Source of the DNA: Christensenella sp. UBA3944
GTDB lineage: Bacteria > Bacillota > Clostridia > Christensenellales > DTU072
Direction: 5' to 3'
DNA: 38,440 nucleotides
Assembly: GCA_002385605.1 (NCBI GenBank)
Contig: DGDU01000018.1
Location: forward strand, 32,127-70,566
The notes under the pieces: model-generated
The model's database searches: none
Seen by the model: only the letters and a program-made list of their open reading frames with translations
What the model was told of the DNA's origin: nothing
Position numbers and translations under genes: made by a program
Shown: positions 8,005 to 15,716 of the stretch, one piece after another
Position numbering within the stretch: position 1 is the first letter of the stretch
Layout of the letters: each line of letters starts with the position of its first letter

Positions 8005-9819
8005 TTAGGCAAACAATTTGGCAAGTTCGGTGAATATTACGCCTAAAGCGTAGGCGCCGGCGTCGGGATGACCTATGCTTCTGTCGCCAACCGTGCCCGC
8101 TCTGCCCATTCTGGCGGCTATCTTCTTGGTGGATTCGGCGCCTTCGACGGCAGCTGCCGCGGCTTTCTTGGTGGCGGCGGGAAGCTTTTCGCCCGCTTTC
8201 GCCGAAGCCGAGAGGCTGTCCGCCGCGGGAACCAAAGCGTCGATTAGCGTCTTGTCACCTACGACCGCGCCGCGTCCGAAGGAGCGCTCGCCAGTGGCCT
8301 GTATGGCTTTTACGGCTGCCTGGAACATATCGGCAAGCTCGGCTGTGCCTATTTCTTTGGCTTCGCCTGCGGCTTTGCCCGCTGCCATAAACGCCGAGCC
8401 CCAGATGGGTCCGGAAGCGCCGCCGCAGTACTCTTTGATGATTTCGGCGGAGCTGCGCAGGAATTCGCCGATGTTGCCCTTCTTGCGGGTAGCCCAGTCG
8501 GCCTTAAGCTGACGGAAACCCTTGGCAATGCTCATGCCGAAGTCGCCGTCGCCCGCGACGCTGTCCATCTCGCAGAAGTGCACTTCGTTCTTTATTATTA
8601 TTTCGCTCATTGCGTCCAAAAGCTTAACCATACCCGCGGTGTTAATGACATCGCCGATTACGGGCTCGCCGGTTACTTCGTATACGGCGGCCTCGATGGC
8701 TTCCTCCTGGGCGGCGGCGCGCTTTTTGCACGCTGCTTTGGGGGCTATGGCGCCGGGGGTGATGTTGAGGGCCTTTGCCAGGGCGGCTACGGCTTCCTGA
8801 GCCGCTGCGGCCTCGGGAGTCATGCTTGCGCCCCAGGTGAGGGCGGGGGTGGCGACGGGATAATCGAGGTGAACCTTGAGTTCGTCGTCCAGCCTAAGGA
8901 CGGTTATCGAGGCGCCCGCCATATCTATGGAGGTCATGAAGTTGCCTACGAGGGTCTTATAAATCGAAAGCCCGGCTTTCCTGAGGTCTTTGGTGACCGA
9001 ATTGTTGAGGACATAGAGTTCCTGAAGGGGGGTGCCGCCGAAGCCGTTTATAAGGAGGCATACCTCTTCGCCTGCTTTCAAGCCAAGGTCGTCTATGAGG
9101 TCTTTGGTTATGCGGGCGGAAAGCACATCGGCGGATTGGATTTTCTCGCGGGTCCTTCCGGGTTCGCCGTGGATGCCTACGCCGAATTCCATCTCATCGG
9201 GGCCGATGTCGAAGGTCGGGGTGCCCTTTGCGGGAACGGTGCAGGAGGTGAGGGCGAAGCCGAAGCTTCTTACATTGGCGATAACCTTGTTGGCTATGGC
9301 TTTAACCTCGGCGAGGGATTTTCCCATTTCGGCCGCGGCGCCGGCAATCTTGTGCACAAGCACGGTACCCGCGACGCCGCGCCTTCCTACGGTGTAAAGG
9401 CTGTCTTTTACGGCGATATCGTCGTTTACATAAACGGCGTCTACCTCGATGCCGTCCTCTTTGGCGTCGAAGGCCGCGTTATTGAAGTTCATGCAGTCGC
9501 CGCTGTAATTCTTTACGATAAGAAGGGTGCCCTTGTTGGACTTTGTTCTCTTTATGGCGTTGTATACCTGAACCTGGGAGGGGGAGGCAAAGACATCGCC
9601 GCAGACGGCCGCGTCCAGCATACCCTTGCCTACGAAGCCTGCGTGCGCGGGCTCGTGACCGCTTCCGCCGCCCGATATAAGGGTAACTTTATCTTCGTTT
9701 ATTTCTCTCTTCTTGACGACTTTGTATTGCTCTACAAACTCGAGTTCGGGATGGGCCGCGGCGATACCGTGGCACATATCATACACAAACGATTCGGGGG
9801 TATTGATTATTTTTTTCAT
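8005..9819 (-). CDS. dhaKL: Dihydroxyacetone kinase, fused DhaK-DhaL (ATP-dependent type)
   Basis: It phosphorylates dihydroxyacetone to DHAP. The N-terminal DhaK domain (about 1-330) has the G-G-G-S-G-H-E-P substrate loop (His55 region) and the covalent-hemiaminal histidine His217 in GIHGEPG. An Ala-rich linker (about 335-385) leads to the DhaL domain (about 390-604), with D-G-D-F-G, whose aspartates bind Mg-ATP, and G-A-S-G-P. Fusion of K and L in one 604-residue chain is the layout of ATP-using kinases such as the Citrobacter enzyme (about 550 residues); PTS-type enzymes are separate proteins, and no DhaM is seen here. AAAGGAGG precedes the ATG. gldA lies upstream on the same strand, so glycerol to DHA to DHAP is encoded as a unit. 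Confidence 0.93.
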   Translation of the reverse strand: MKKIINTPESFVYDMCHGIAAAHPELEFVEQYKVVKKREINEDKVTLISGGGSGHEPAHAGFVGKGMLDAAVCGDVFASPSQVQVYNAIKRTKSNKGTLLIVKNYSGDCMNFNNAAFDAKEDGIEVDAVYVNDDIAVKDSLYTVGRRGVAGTVLVHKIAGAAAEMGKSLAEVKAIANKVIANVRSFGFALTSCTVPAKGTPTFDIGPDEMEFGVGIHGEPGRTREKIQSADVLSARITKDLIDDLGLKAGEEVCLLINGFGGTPLQELYVLNNSVTKDLRKAGLSIYKTLVGNFMTSIDMAGASITVLRLDDELKVHLDYPVATPALTWGASMTPEAAAAQEAVAALAKALNITPGAIAPKAACKKRAAAQEEAIEAAVYEVTGEPVIGDVINTAGMVKLLDAMSEIIIKNEVHFCEMDSVAGDGDFGMSIAKGFRQLKADWATRKKGNIGEFLRSSAEIIKEYCGGASGPIWGSAFMAAGKAAGEAKEIGTAELADMFQAAVKAIQATGERSFGRGAVVGDKTLIDALVPAADSLSASAKAGEKLPAATKKAAAAAVEGAESTKKIAARMGRAGTVGDRSIGHPDAGAYALGVIFTELAKLFA

Positions 9820-9838
9820 TATATCCTCCTTTCAAAAA

Positions 9839-9866
9839 GCTTGGACGGGGGTTATCCCGTCCAAGC
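9839..9866 (-). terminator. Intercistronic hairpin between gldA and dhaKL
   Basis: An 11-bp perfect stem, GCTTGGACGGG (9839-9849) with CCCGTCCAAGC (9856-9866), is followed on the minus strand by TTTTTG and then the dhaKL ribosome site. It looks like a partial terminator or a processing/stability element that sets the gldA to dhaKL ratio. Confidence 0.7.
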
Positions 9867-9892
9867 AAATGTCTATCGGTTTTTATGCGGGA

Positions 9893-11026
9893 TTAGCAGC
9901 AGCCGCACTCTTTGTATTGCTTACCGAGCTTGTCGGCGGCCATAATGGCGGCGGCGACATCGGCGGGCTTTACGGGGAAGGGCATGGCGTGTACGCTCTC
10001 TTCGGGTATGCAGGCCTTCTCGGCAACGGCCATAAGCCTGTCGCCGATATCCTTTACGCCGAGATCCTCGAGGCATACGGGCAGGCCGACTTCGAGGCAG
10101 AACTCGATAACTTCCTCGATTTCCTCGATGGGGGCGTTCTCGAGAACGAGCTGGCAGATGGTGCCGAAGGCAACCTTCTCGCCGTGGAATTTATGGTGGG
10201 TTTCCTCGAGGATGGTGAGGCCGTCGTGGATGGCGTGGGCCGCAGCAAGGCCGCCGCTCTCGAAGCCAAGGCCCGAAAGCAGTATGTTGGCCTCGATGAT
10301 GTTCTCGAGGGCGGGGGTTATAACCTTATTCTCGCAGGCGACTTTGGCTTTGTAGCCGTCTTCGAGAAGGGTCTGGTAGCAAAGCTGTGCAAGCGCGAAG
10401 GCAGTCTTGGTGCCTCTGGCGGGAGCGGCATAGCCTTCCCTGTAACCGCAGGGCAGCCCGGCGTTAACCTTGCCGAAGGACTGCACATTGGCGCGGGCTT
10501 CGAAGTAGGTGGAGAGGGCGTCGCCCATACCCGAAACAAGGAACCTGGCGGGAGCGTTGGCGATAACGGTGGTATCTACCAAAACTACGCTGGGGTTTTG
10601 CTTGAAGTAGGCATAATCGTCGAAAGCGCCGTCGGGAGTGTAAAGAACGGCCGAGTGGCTGGTGGGGGCGTCGGTCGCCGCGATGGTGGGGACGATTATG
10701 AGGTTGGAGCCTTCGGCAACGCACTTGGCGGTGTCTATGGCTTTGCCGCCGCCCAAACCGATTGTGCAGTTGCAGCGGCTTTCTTTGGCTATTTTCTTAA
10801 GGGCGGCAACCGCTTCGCGGGAGCACTCGCCCATGAAGGGGGCATATACGAATTCGATTTTGAACTTGGCAGCGGTGGCGTCCAGTTTAGCTTTTACGCG
10901 GGCAGCATCGTCCTTGTGGGCGATGAGCAGGGCTTTTTTGCCGAAAGTTTTAACAAAGTAACCAAGATTAAGAATCTCGTCTTCGCCTTGAACATACTTT
11001 GTGGGGCTGATAAATGCTTTTCTCAT
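9893..11026 (-). CDS. gldA: Glycerol dehydrogenase, iron-containing ADH family
   Basis: It oxidises glycerol to dihydroxyacetone with NAD+, or runs in reverse. The 377-residue protein has the family layout: an NAD-binding N-terminal half with G-L-G-G-G-K-A-I-D-T-A-K (about 90-102), the P-T-I-A-A-T-D-A-P-T-S segment, and an all-helical C-terminal half with the metal ligands Asp169 (GMGDA), His264 (AAAHAIH) and His281 (FHGEKVAFG). These match Asp173, His256 and His274 of the Bacillus enzyme. A short insertion after residue 190 and a Cys-rich end (ECGCC) are unusual. AAGGAG lies seven bases before the ATG. It is first in its unit, behind a near-consensus promoter, with dhaKL downstream. Confidence 0.93.
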   Translation of the reverse strand: MRKAFISPTKYVQGEDEILNLGYFVKTFGKKALLIAHKDDAARVKAKLDATAAKFKIEFVYAPFMGECSREAVAALKKIAKESRCNCTIGLGGGKAIDTAKCVAEGSNLIIVPTIAATDAPTSHSAVLYTPDGAFDDYAYFKQNPSVVLVDTTVIANAPARFLVSGMGDALSTYFEARANVQSFGKVNAGLPCGYREGYAAPARGTKTAFALAQLCYQTLLEDGYKAKVACENKVITPALENIIEANILLSGLGFESGGLAAAHAIHDGLTILEETHHKFHGEKVAFGTICQLVLENAPIEEIEEVIEFCLEVGLPVCLEDLGVKDIGDRLMAVAEKACIPEESVHAMPFPVKPADVAAAIMAADKLGKQYKECGCC

Positions 11027-11061
11027 ATCAAAACTCCTTTTTGGAAATTTTTTCTTTGATA

Positions 11062-11090
11062 ATTATAACCCTTCCTTAAATTTAAGTCAA
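11062..11090 (-). promoter_or_regulatory. Promoter of gldA-dhaKL
   Basis: Minus strand: TTGACT (11085-11090), 17-bp spacer, TATAAT (11062-11067). Predicted start is near 11055, giving a leader of about 30 nt with a good ribosome site. Confidence 0.85.
11075..11086. promoter_or_regulatory. 12-bp palindrome inside the gldA promoter, possible operator
   Basis: CTTAAATTTAAG is a perfect palindrome in the spacer that touches the -35 box, a normal position for a repressor site. AT-only palindromes can arise by chance. Confidence 0.35.
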
Positions 11091-11151
11091 TACCGAAAGT
11101 TTTTTCATAGGGCGAAAAAAGTCGATTTACGCAATAAAAATAGCTCAAAAC

Positions 11152-11179
11152 CTATAAAAAACCCGCGTTTTCGCGGGTT
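11152..11179 (-). terminator. Intrinsic terminator of the holA-peptidase unit
   Basis: AACCCGCG-TTTT-CGCGGGTT (11160-11179) is a perfect 8-bp stem followed on the minus strand by TTTTTATAGG. Its first bases overlap the peptidase stop codon. Confidence 0.88.
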
Positions 11180-12128
11180 ATTTCTTCCACATTTTCTGAA
11201 AGAAGCCAAACATCAATTTATTTACTTTTTTTCCTAAAAAAGGCGTATCGTTTTGCCCGGCTGCCGCCCGGATCGCCTCTGCCGTAAGGCGGGGGATTAT
11301 GGCTGTTAACAGGTTGAATTCTATATCCTTTTCGCCCGAAGCAAGGCAGAACATGGCGTCGCCGTCGAACATCGTGTGGGAGGGGCTTATCGATAGCGCA
11401 AAGCCGTCGTGGGCGAGGTCGGCAAGGATGTTGGCCTGTTCCTTGGTGAGGCGGGCGTTTGTTATTATGCAGCCTATGGTTGTGTTCTGGTTTTTCAGCT
11501 CCAGGCTTCCAGCCGAAAACACCTTTAAGGAATCGAGATAGCCGCCGTCCGGGGCCTGGGCGCCAAGTATTATCTTGCCGTCCTTTACTATGTCGCCCAG
11601 GGCGTTTACGGCAACGATAACGGCGATTTCCAGCCCGTTAAGGCTGTAGGCCTGCACACCGAGCCCCGCTTTGCGCGCGGATTCCATACCCGCCATTTTG
11701 CTTACGGTGGCGCCCGTGCCCGCGCCTATGCAGCCACCCTCAAAATTGTCGGTGCGGGCGGCTTTTGCCGCTTCGTATCCGTCCTTTTTGGAGGGGTAGG
11801 CGAAGTTTTTGTATTCTAGGTCGTATAAGGACGCGCCAACGACAATGGGCACATTGAATTTGCCCGCGTTGTAGCCCAAGCCCTTCTCAAAAAGGTAATC
11901 CATTACGCCCGAAGCGCACTCCAGCCCGAAGGCGCTACCGCCCGAAAGGGTTACGGCGTTTACCTTCTGCACCAGCTTGCCGTTTCTCAACAGGTCGGTT
12001 TCCCTCGTCGCGGGGGCTGCGCCTCTCACGGATACGCCGCCCACCGCGCCTTTTTCGCACAGTATGACGGTGGCGCCCGTGCCGTTTTCTTCGTCGGTAT
12101 AGTGGCCTATCTTAAAGCTATCTAGCAT
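11178..12128 (-). CDS. P1 family peptidase (DmpA/NylC-like, self-processing)
   Basis: The 316-residue protein belongs to the S58/P1 N-terminal-nucleophile hydrolases, which cleave themselves into two subunits and then act as aminopeptidases or amide hydrolases. Visible motifs are the N-terminal I-G-H-Y-T-D, the T-L-S-G-G-S-A-F-G-L segment (about 60-69), and Q-N-T-T-I-G, where cleavage between Asn215 and Thr216 would free the nucleophile threonine, as at Asn266/Thr267 in NylC. I-x-T-N-A-x-L-T-K and A-H-D-G follow as usual. No signal peptide is present, so it is cytoplasmic; the natural substrate is unknown. GGAGG lies six bases before the ATG. The upstream membrane-protein gene ends 15 bp away, so they are cotranscribed. 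Confidence 0.9.
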   Translation of the reverse strand: MLDSFKIGHYTDEENGTGATVILCEKGAVGGVSVRGAAPATRETDLLRNGKLVQKVNAVTLSGGSAFGLECASGVMDYLFEKGLGYNAGKFNVPIVVGASLYDLEYKNFAYPSKKDGYEAAKAARTDNFEGGCIGAGTGATVSKMAGMESARKAGLGVQAYSLNGLEIAVIVAVNALGDIVKDGKIILGAQAPDGGYLDSLKVFSAGSLELKNQNTTIGCIITNARLTKEQANILADLAHDGFALSISPSHTMFDGDAMFCLASGEKDIEFNLLTAIIPRLTAEAIRAAAGQNDTPFLGKKVNKLMFGFFQKMWKK

Positions 12129-12143
12129 TTTTTGCCTCCGATA

Positions 12144-12926
12144 TCAGAACCCGTACCCTCTGAAAACCTCGTCGGGCGGGGGAGGGGTATCGTCCGTGTC
12201 GCGATGGATTATAATCTCGACATACTCTTTTTCCTGTTTTATGAGAGGCTTTATGATAAGGAAGTATATCCCCGCGGCAAGCAAGGCTATAACCCCCAGA
12301 GCAATGCCCCGTGCAATAATTGCGTGCGTGTCTTTTTCCTCTGCTGTCAGGGCTATTATAAAGTTCAGAATGTTAAGGGCGCCCTCTATCGCAAAATATA
12401 CGGTTATTATTCTCTGCAGGGCCGTGCCTTTAAGTTTGGGGTTAATTATGCTTTCCTTTACGGCAAGATACGCGGCAAGGAAGAACGCCGTATAAACGAT
12501 AATCCTTATAATAAACTGGTTGTAGTAGAAGAAATCGGGCGCGGCGTAAGAGATAAAGGAGAAAGCGCCAATTATAATGTTCGCGAGGATGTACGCGACC
12601 CTTGCCGCCGTCTTGAAGTGGACGGCATCGCCGCTTACGAAGCCTCTGTTGTACATATACCTGTATACAATTGCGAGAATAAGCTCGAACACGATAAGCC
12701 CTATGATGGCGACATCGACATAGAACATCCATTCGAGATTGTTCATAAAGCCCGTAAACTCCACAGCCATGTCGGAAAGCATATCGTCGAACATCGCGAT
12801 AAGTTCGTCTACCGTCGTGAGCAGGTCGTAAAGATTAAGGAATATGCAGCTTAGCGCCACCAGAATAACCCATATTACCGAAGGCGCCTTTTCGAGTTTG
12901 CGGATTACGGAATCCAGTTTTTTCAT
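12144..12926 (-). CDS. Multi-pass membrane protein of unknown function
   Basis: I do not recognise a family. The 260-residue protein has about six hydrophobic helices: one at 17-38, one at 70-90, a pair in the 110-160 region, and two in the 170-230 region. The N-terminus is basic and the C-terminal tail is acidic then Pro-rich (D-D-T-P-P-P-P-D-E). No catalytic motif is seen. GGGAG lies eight bases before the ATG. It sits 22 bp after holA and 15 bp before the P1 peptidase in one unit, but that context does not suggest a role. Confidence 0.75.
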   Translation of the reverse strand: MKKLDSVIRKLEKAPSVIWVILVALSCIFLNLYDLLTTVDELIAMFDDMLSDMAVEFTGFMNNLEWMFYVDVAIIGLIVFELILAIVYRYMYNRGFVSGDAVHFKTAARVAYILANIIIGAFSFISYAAPDFFYYNQFIIRIIVYTAFFLAAYLAVKESIINPKLKGTALQRIITVYFAIEGALNILNFIIALTAEEKDTHAIIARGIALGVIALLAAGIYFLIIKPLIKQEKEYVEIIIHRDTDDTPPPPDEVFRGYGF

Positions 12927-12948
12927 TTAATATGCTCCCAATGATGTT

Positions 12949-13896
12949 TTAATTTATTAGCAGCTTGTTTACCGCCGTCTTGAAGGCGGTTTCCTCGCTC
13001 ATAACGCCGCTTTTGAAGTTGAACTCGGCGGCGGTTAAAGTGTCCAGAATATCTTTAAGCCTTGCCTTGGTGTATTTGGATGCCGCCTCGCGCGCCTTCT
13101 TTACGGCGTATTCGTTGACGCCCGTAGCGGCCGAAAGCTCGGCGTCCGACAGAGGGGATAGGGCGGCGTAGAGCATCCTGCGGTATTGCCCGCACAGGGC
13201 GGCCAGCATATAGGCGTATGCCACATTGCGTGATACGAACCTGTCCAGAATTTCGTATGCCCTCGCGTTGTTGCGAAGCGCCAAAGCGTTGGTAAGCTCA
13301 TATATTTCGTTCTCGGCGTTGTCCGATACCATAAGCTTTATGTCGGACTCGGTTATCGTACCGCCGTTTTTGTAGGCTTTAAGCTTTATCAGTTCGTTTG
13401 AGATTGCCGCCATGTCCGAGCCGCAGAAGTTTATAAGAGTGTACGCGGCGGCGGGGTGTATCTTTATGTCGGGGAAGAGCCTCGGAAGTATGGCCTGAAG
13501 CTCGTTAGGCTTCATGCGTGAGGCGTCTATCTGCGTAAAGGCTTTTTTCAGGGCGGGTGTGGACACGAGGTTTTTGCCGCAAACGATAAGATAGGCTTCT
13601 TCAAGCCCCCCGGCAATTTCGAGAAGCCTTGCCTTTTCTTTCTCTGAGGGCTTATAGGAAGTGTCCCTTACTATCACAACGGTGTCGGCGGGAAACATCG
13701 AGAATGTCTGCGTGGCGTCGGCGATGTCGTCCACCGAATTCAATTGGTCTATTATCTTAAGATTTAGCTCGGCGTATTCGGGCGGGACCAGCCCAATAAA
13801 GAATCTGAGGGCGTATTCCGTCCAGAATAAATCGTCGCCTTCTACTAAGAATGCCCTGCCCTCCAATGTGTCTTTGCCGAGGCTTACCGCTTTCAT
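12949..13896 (-). CDS. holA: DNA polymerase III delta subunit
   Basis: HolA opens the sliding clamp as part of the clamp-loader complex. The 315-residue protein shows the diverged AAA+ fold of HolA: an N-terminal A-F-L-V-E-G-D-D segment in the nucleotide-binding region (no working Walker A, as normal), A-x-x-T-F-S-M-F-P and V-V-I-V-R-D motifs, then the L-x-x-x-F-x-x-R-N clamp-loader collar helices (about 205-310). Length is normal for Bacillota, where comEC and holA are often neighbours, as here. There is no Shine-Dalgarno sequence; a strong promoter ends six bases before the ATG, so the mRNA may be leaderless. Confidence 0.92.
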   Translation of the reverse strand: MKAVSLGKDTLEGRAFLVEGDDLFWTEYALRFFIGLVPPEYAELNLKIIDQLNSVDDIADATQTFSMFPADTVVIVRDTSYKPSEKEKARLLEIAGGLEEAYLIVCGKNLVSTPALKKAFTQIDASRMKPNELQAILPRLFPDIKIHPAAAYTLINFCGSDMAAISNELIKLKAYKNGGTITESDIKLMVSDNAENEIYELTNALALRNNARAYEILDRFVSRNVAYAYMLAALCGQYRRMLYAALSPLSDAELSAATGVNEYAVKKAREAASKYTKARLKDILDTLTAAEFNFKSGVMSEETAFKTAVNKLLIN

Positions 13897-13902
13897 ACCT
13901 AT

Positions 13903-13931
13903 AGTATAATATTAAAACCGATTATTTTCAA
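13903..13931 (-). promoter_or_regulatory. holA promoter placed for leaderless transcription
   Basis: Minus strand: TTGAAA (13926-13931), 17-bp spacer, TATACT (13903-13908), then six bases to the ATG at 13896. The expected start of transcription is the A of the start codon or one base away. Confidence 0.7.
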
Positions 13932-13983
13932 CCCCAACGCGGATATAAGCTGTAAGCCGCATGAATATTGTATTAAAATCCTA

Positions 13984-15549
13984 TTACAAAAACACGATGG
14001 CGTATACCAGCGAGAACCCTATGATACCTATGAGGGCGCGGTACTTTATCTTTTGAGGGATCATTACATACCTGCTCATAAAAAACAAAGTGAGAACATA
14101 TACAAACGCCAAAAGTCCGAGCCCCGAGGTGCCGGCAAGGGCGCCGGGAAGTGAGGCTATAAACCGCGTTATACAGGTAATCGCCATAAACGGGTAATTA
14201 AACACAGAAATAAGGAATCCCAAAGACGGGAAAACGAGATATGTGATTGTCGCGAACATAAGCAGGGCGTACAGTATGCTTACTATGGGCACTACCACAA
14301 GGTTTGCAAGGCAGAAGTACACCCCGTAGACGCTGAAGGCGTTTGCCGAAACGGCAAAAAGCATAGAGTTTGCCGAAAGCGACATCGCCAAAGAATTTGT
14401 CACAAATCTCGCGGGGGCGGTTTTGCCGAAGGATAGGGCGCGCTTAAGCGGCCTGTAATAGCAGATTATCCCTAGCACGGCGGTGAAGCTTAGCTGAAAG
14501 CCAATCTCGAAAAGGGACATCGGGTTGATTAGCAAAACTATCACGGCGGCGAGCGCAAGCGAATTGAGCTTGTCGGTGCGCCTGAACAACAAAAAACCCA
14601 GGTAAAACGAGGCAGTCATAACTATTGCCCTTACCATACCGGGCGCGAAGCCTGTTATAAATGCGTATATTATCATTGCCGCCAGACTTATGCCGAAGGC
14701 GGCGTATCGGCCAAGCCTAGTCTTTTTGCATATAAAGCTTATAACCGCCGCGAGAAAGCCGACATGCAGGCCCGACACCGAAAAGATGTGCAGAAGCCCG
14801 CTTGTCATAAAGTATTCGTTTGTATTCTCGGTAAGAAGAGATTTATCCCCCAACACAAGCGAGAGCGCGATGCCCGCCTCTTCCTGCCCTAAGTTGGTTT
14901 CGTAGGCGAATTTTATTTTCTCCCGGATATTCTCAAAGATGCCGCTCTTCTTTTCGGCGGGGATAATGTTAACCCTGTCGGCGTACATTATGTGCTTTAC
15001 GCCGTTTTTACGGTGGCTTACGGACACATAGTTGTATGGGTCCCAATCGAAGGTATACAGCTTGCCGAGGCAGGATACCCCCGTGCCCACAAAAAGCGTT
15101 TCTTTTGTGTATATGTAGGCGCCGCCCTTTGCCGTTGCTCCGTCTATTCTTATATCTTTTATGAGGTAAACATGGTAATCTTCAAAATCGCGCTCGACCC
15201 TCGACACCCGCCCCGTGATTACGGCGTTTTCGGTTTCGTAGGTGCCCGTCGCGTATATCGAGTATTGGGCGTCGTAGATAAAAAATCCTAACAAAAGGAA
15301 AAGCGCAACCGGAAGATAAAGGCGCTTTTTCAAAACGGCGAGGGCTATGCCGACGATAAGAAATAAGCCCAGCAGGGCATAGCATATAATTTTTGCGGTG
15401 CCGTTAAAATAAAGTGCCGCCGACAGGGCTATGCCGGCCATCATCGACACGGCAGCGAAAACGGGTATCCTGTAATTGAGGGCGCCTCCGAAAACGGTAT
15501 TCTTTTGTTCGGCGTCGGGCGGCAAAGAGCCAAAGCTATAGCTTTCCAC
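13984..15549 (-). CDS. comEC: ComEC/Rec2 family DNA-uptake channel, short form
   Basis: ComEC forms the inner-membrane channel for single-stranded DNA in natural transformation. The 521-residue protein contains N-terminal helices, a soluble beta domain (about 95-215; OB-like DUF4131 region), and a long multi-helix competence domain. The latter carries the diagnostic (L/M)-x-x-S-G-L-L-H-I-F-S-V-S-G-L-H-V-G. It stops after the membrane core; the C-terminal metallo-beta-lactamase-like domain of full-length ComEC (roughly 700-800 residues) is missing, with no remnant before holA. The start is GTG, supported by AGGGGG five bases upstream. A strong promoter lies at 15586-15614. Confidence 0.85.
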   Translation of the reverse strand: MESYSFGSLPPDAEQKNTVFGGALNYRIPVFAAVSMMAGIALSAALYFNGTAKIICYALLGLFLIVGIALAVLKKRLYLPVALFLLLGFFIYDAQYSIYATGTYETENAVITGRVSRVERDFEDYHVYLIKDIRIDGATAKGGAYIYTKETLFVGTGVSCLGKLYTFDWDPYNYVSVSHRKNGVKHIMYADRVNIIPAEKKSGIFENIREKIKFAYETNLGQEEAGIALSLVLGDKSLLTENTNEYFMTSGLLHIFSVSGLHVGFLAAVISFICKKTRLGRYAAFGISLAAMIIYAFITGFAPGMVRAIVMTASFYLGFLLFRRTDKLNSLALAAVIVLLINPMSLFEIGFQLSFTAVLGIICYYRPLKRALSFGKTAPARFVTNSLAMSLSANSMLFAVSANAFSVYGVYFCLANLVVVPIVSILYALLMFATITYLVFPSLGFLISVFNYPFMAITCITRFIASLPGALAGTSGLGLLAFVYVLTLFFMSRYVMIPQKIKYRALIGIIGFSLVYAIVFL

Positions 15550-15585
15550 GAAGCCCCCTTATCAAATCCTTAGTGATTCTATTTA

Positions 15586-15614
15586 AATATACTTAATATA
15601 TCGGCGCTTGTCAA
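15586..15614 (-). promoter_or_regulatory. comEC promoter
   Basis: Minus strand: TTGACA (15609-15614), 17-bp spacer, TATATT (15586-15591). Predicted start is near 15579, about 30 nt before the GTG. Confidence 0.85.
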
Positions 15615-15630
15615 TATGGGGGAATCGGTA

Positions 15631-15659
15631 TTGACATACAGGTATATTAGTGCTATATT
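15631..15659 (+). promoter_or_regulatory. Promoter of the GlpA-like/AGPS operon
   Basis: TTGACA (15631-15636), 17-bp spacer, TATATT (15654-15659). Predicted start is near 15666. It lies back to back with the comEC promoter, with 16 bp between the two -35 boxes. Confidence 0.87.
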
Positions 15660-15678
15660 CTAAGTACATATTAAATAA

Positions 15679-15693
15679 AAACATCAAATGTTT
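15679..15693 (+). promoter_or_regulatory. Inverted repeat in the operon leader, possible operator
   Basis: AAACAT-caa-ATGTTT, a perfect 6-bp inverted repeat about 14-28 bases after the predicted start of transcription, where a bound repressor would block elongation or initiation. Confidence 0.35.
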
Positions 15694-15716
15694 ACGGCCT
15701 GCTATGTTTTCTTTGG

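Noticed and set aside
8578..11059. Long open frames of about 450 codons on the plus strand opposite dhaKL and gldA
   Set aside because: They lie antisense to two clear enzymes, have no ribosome site, and read as low-complexity G/Y/V-rich protein, as expected from the complement of GC-rich third positions.
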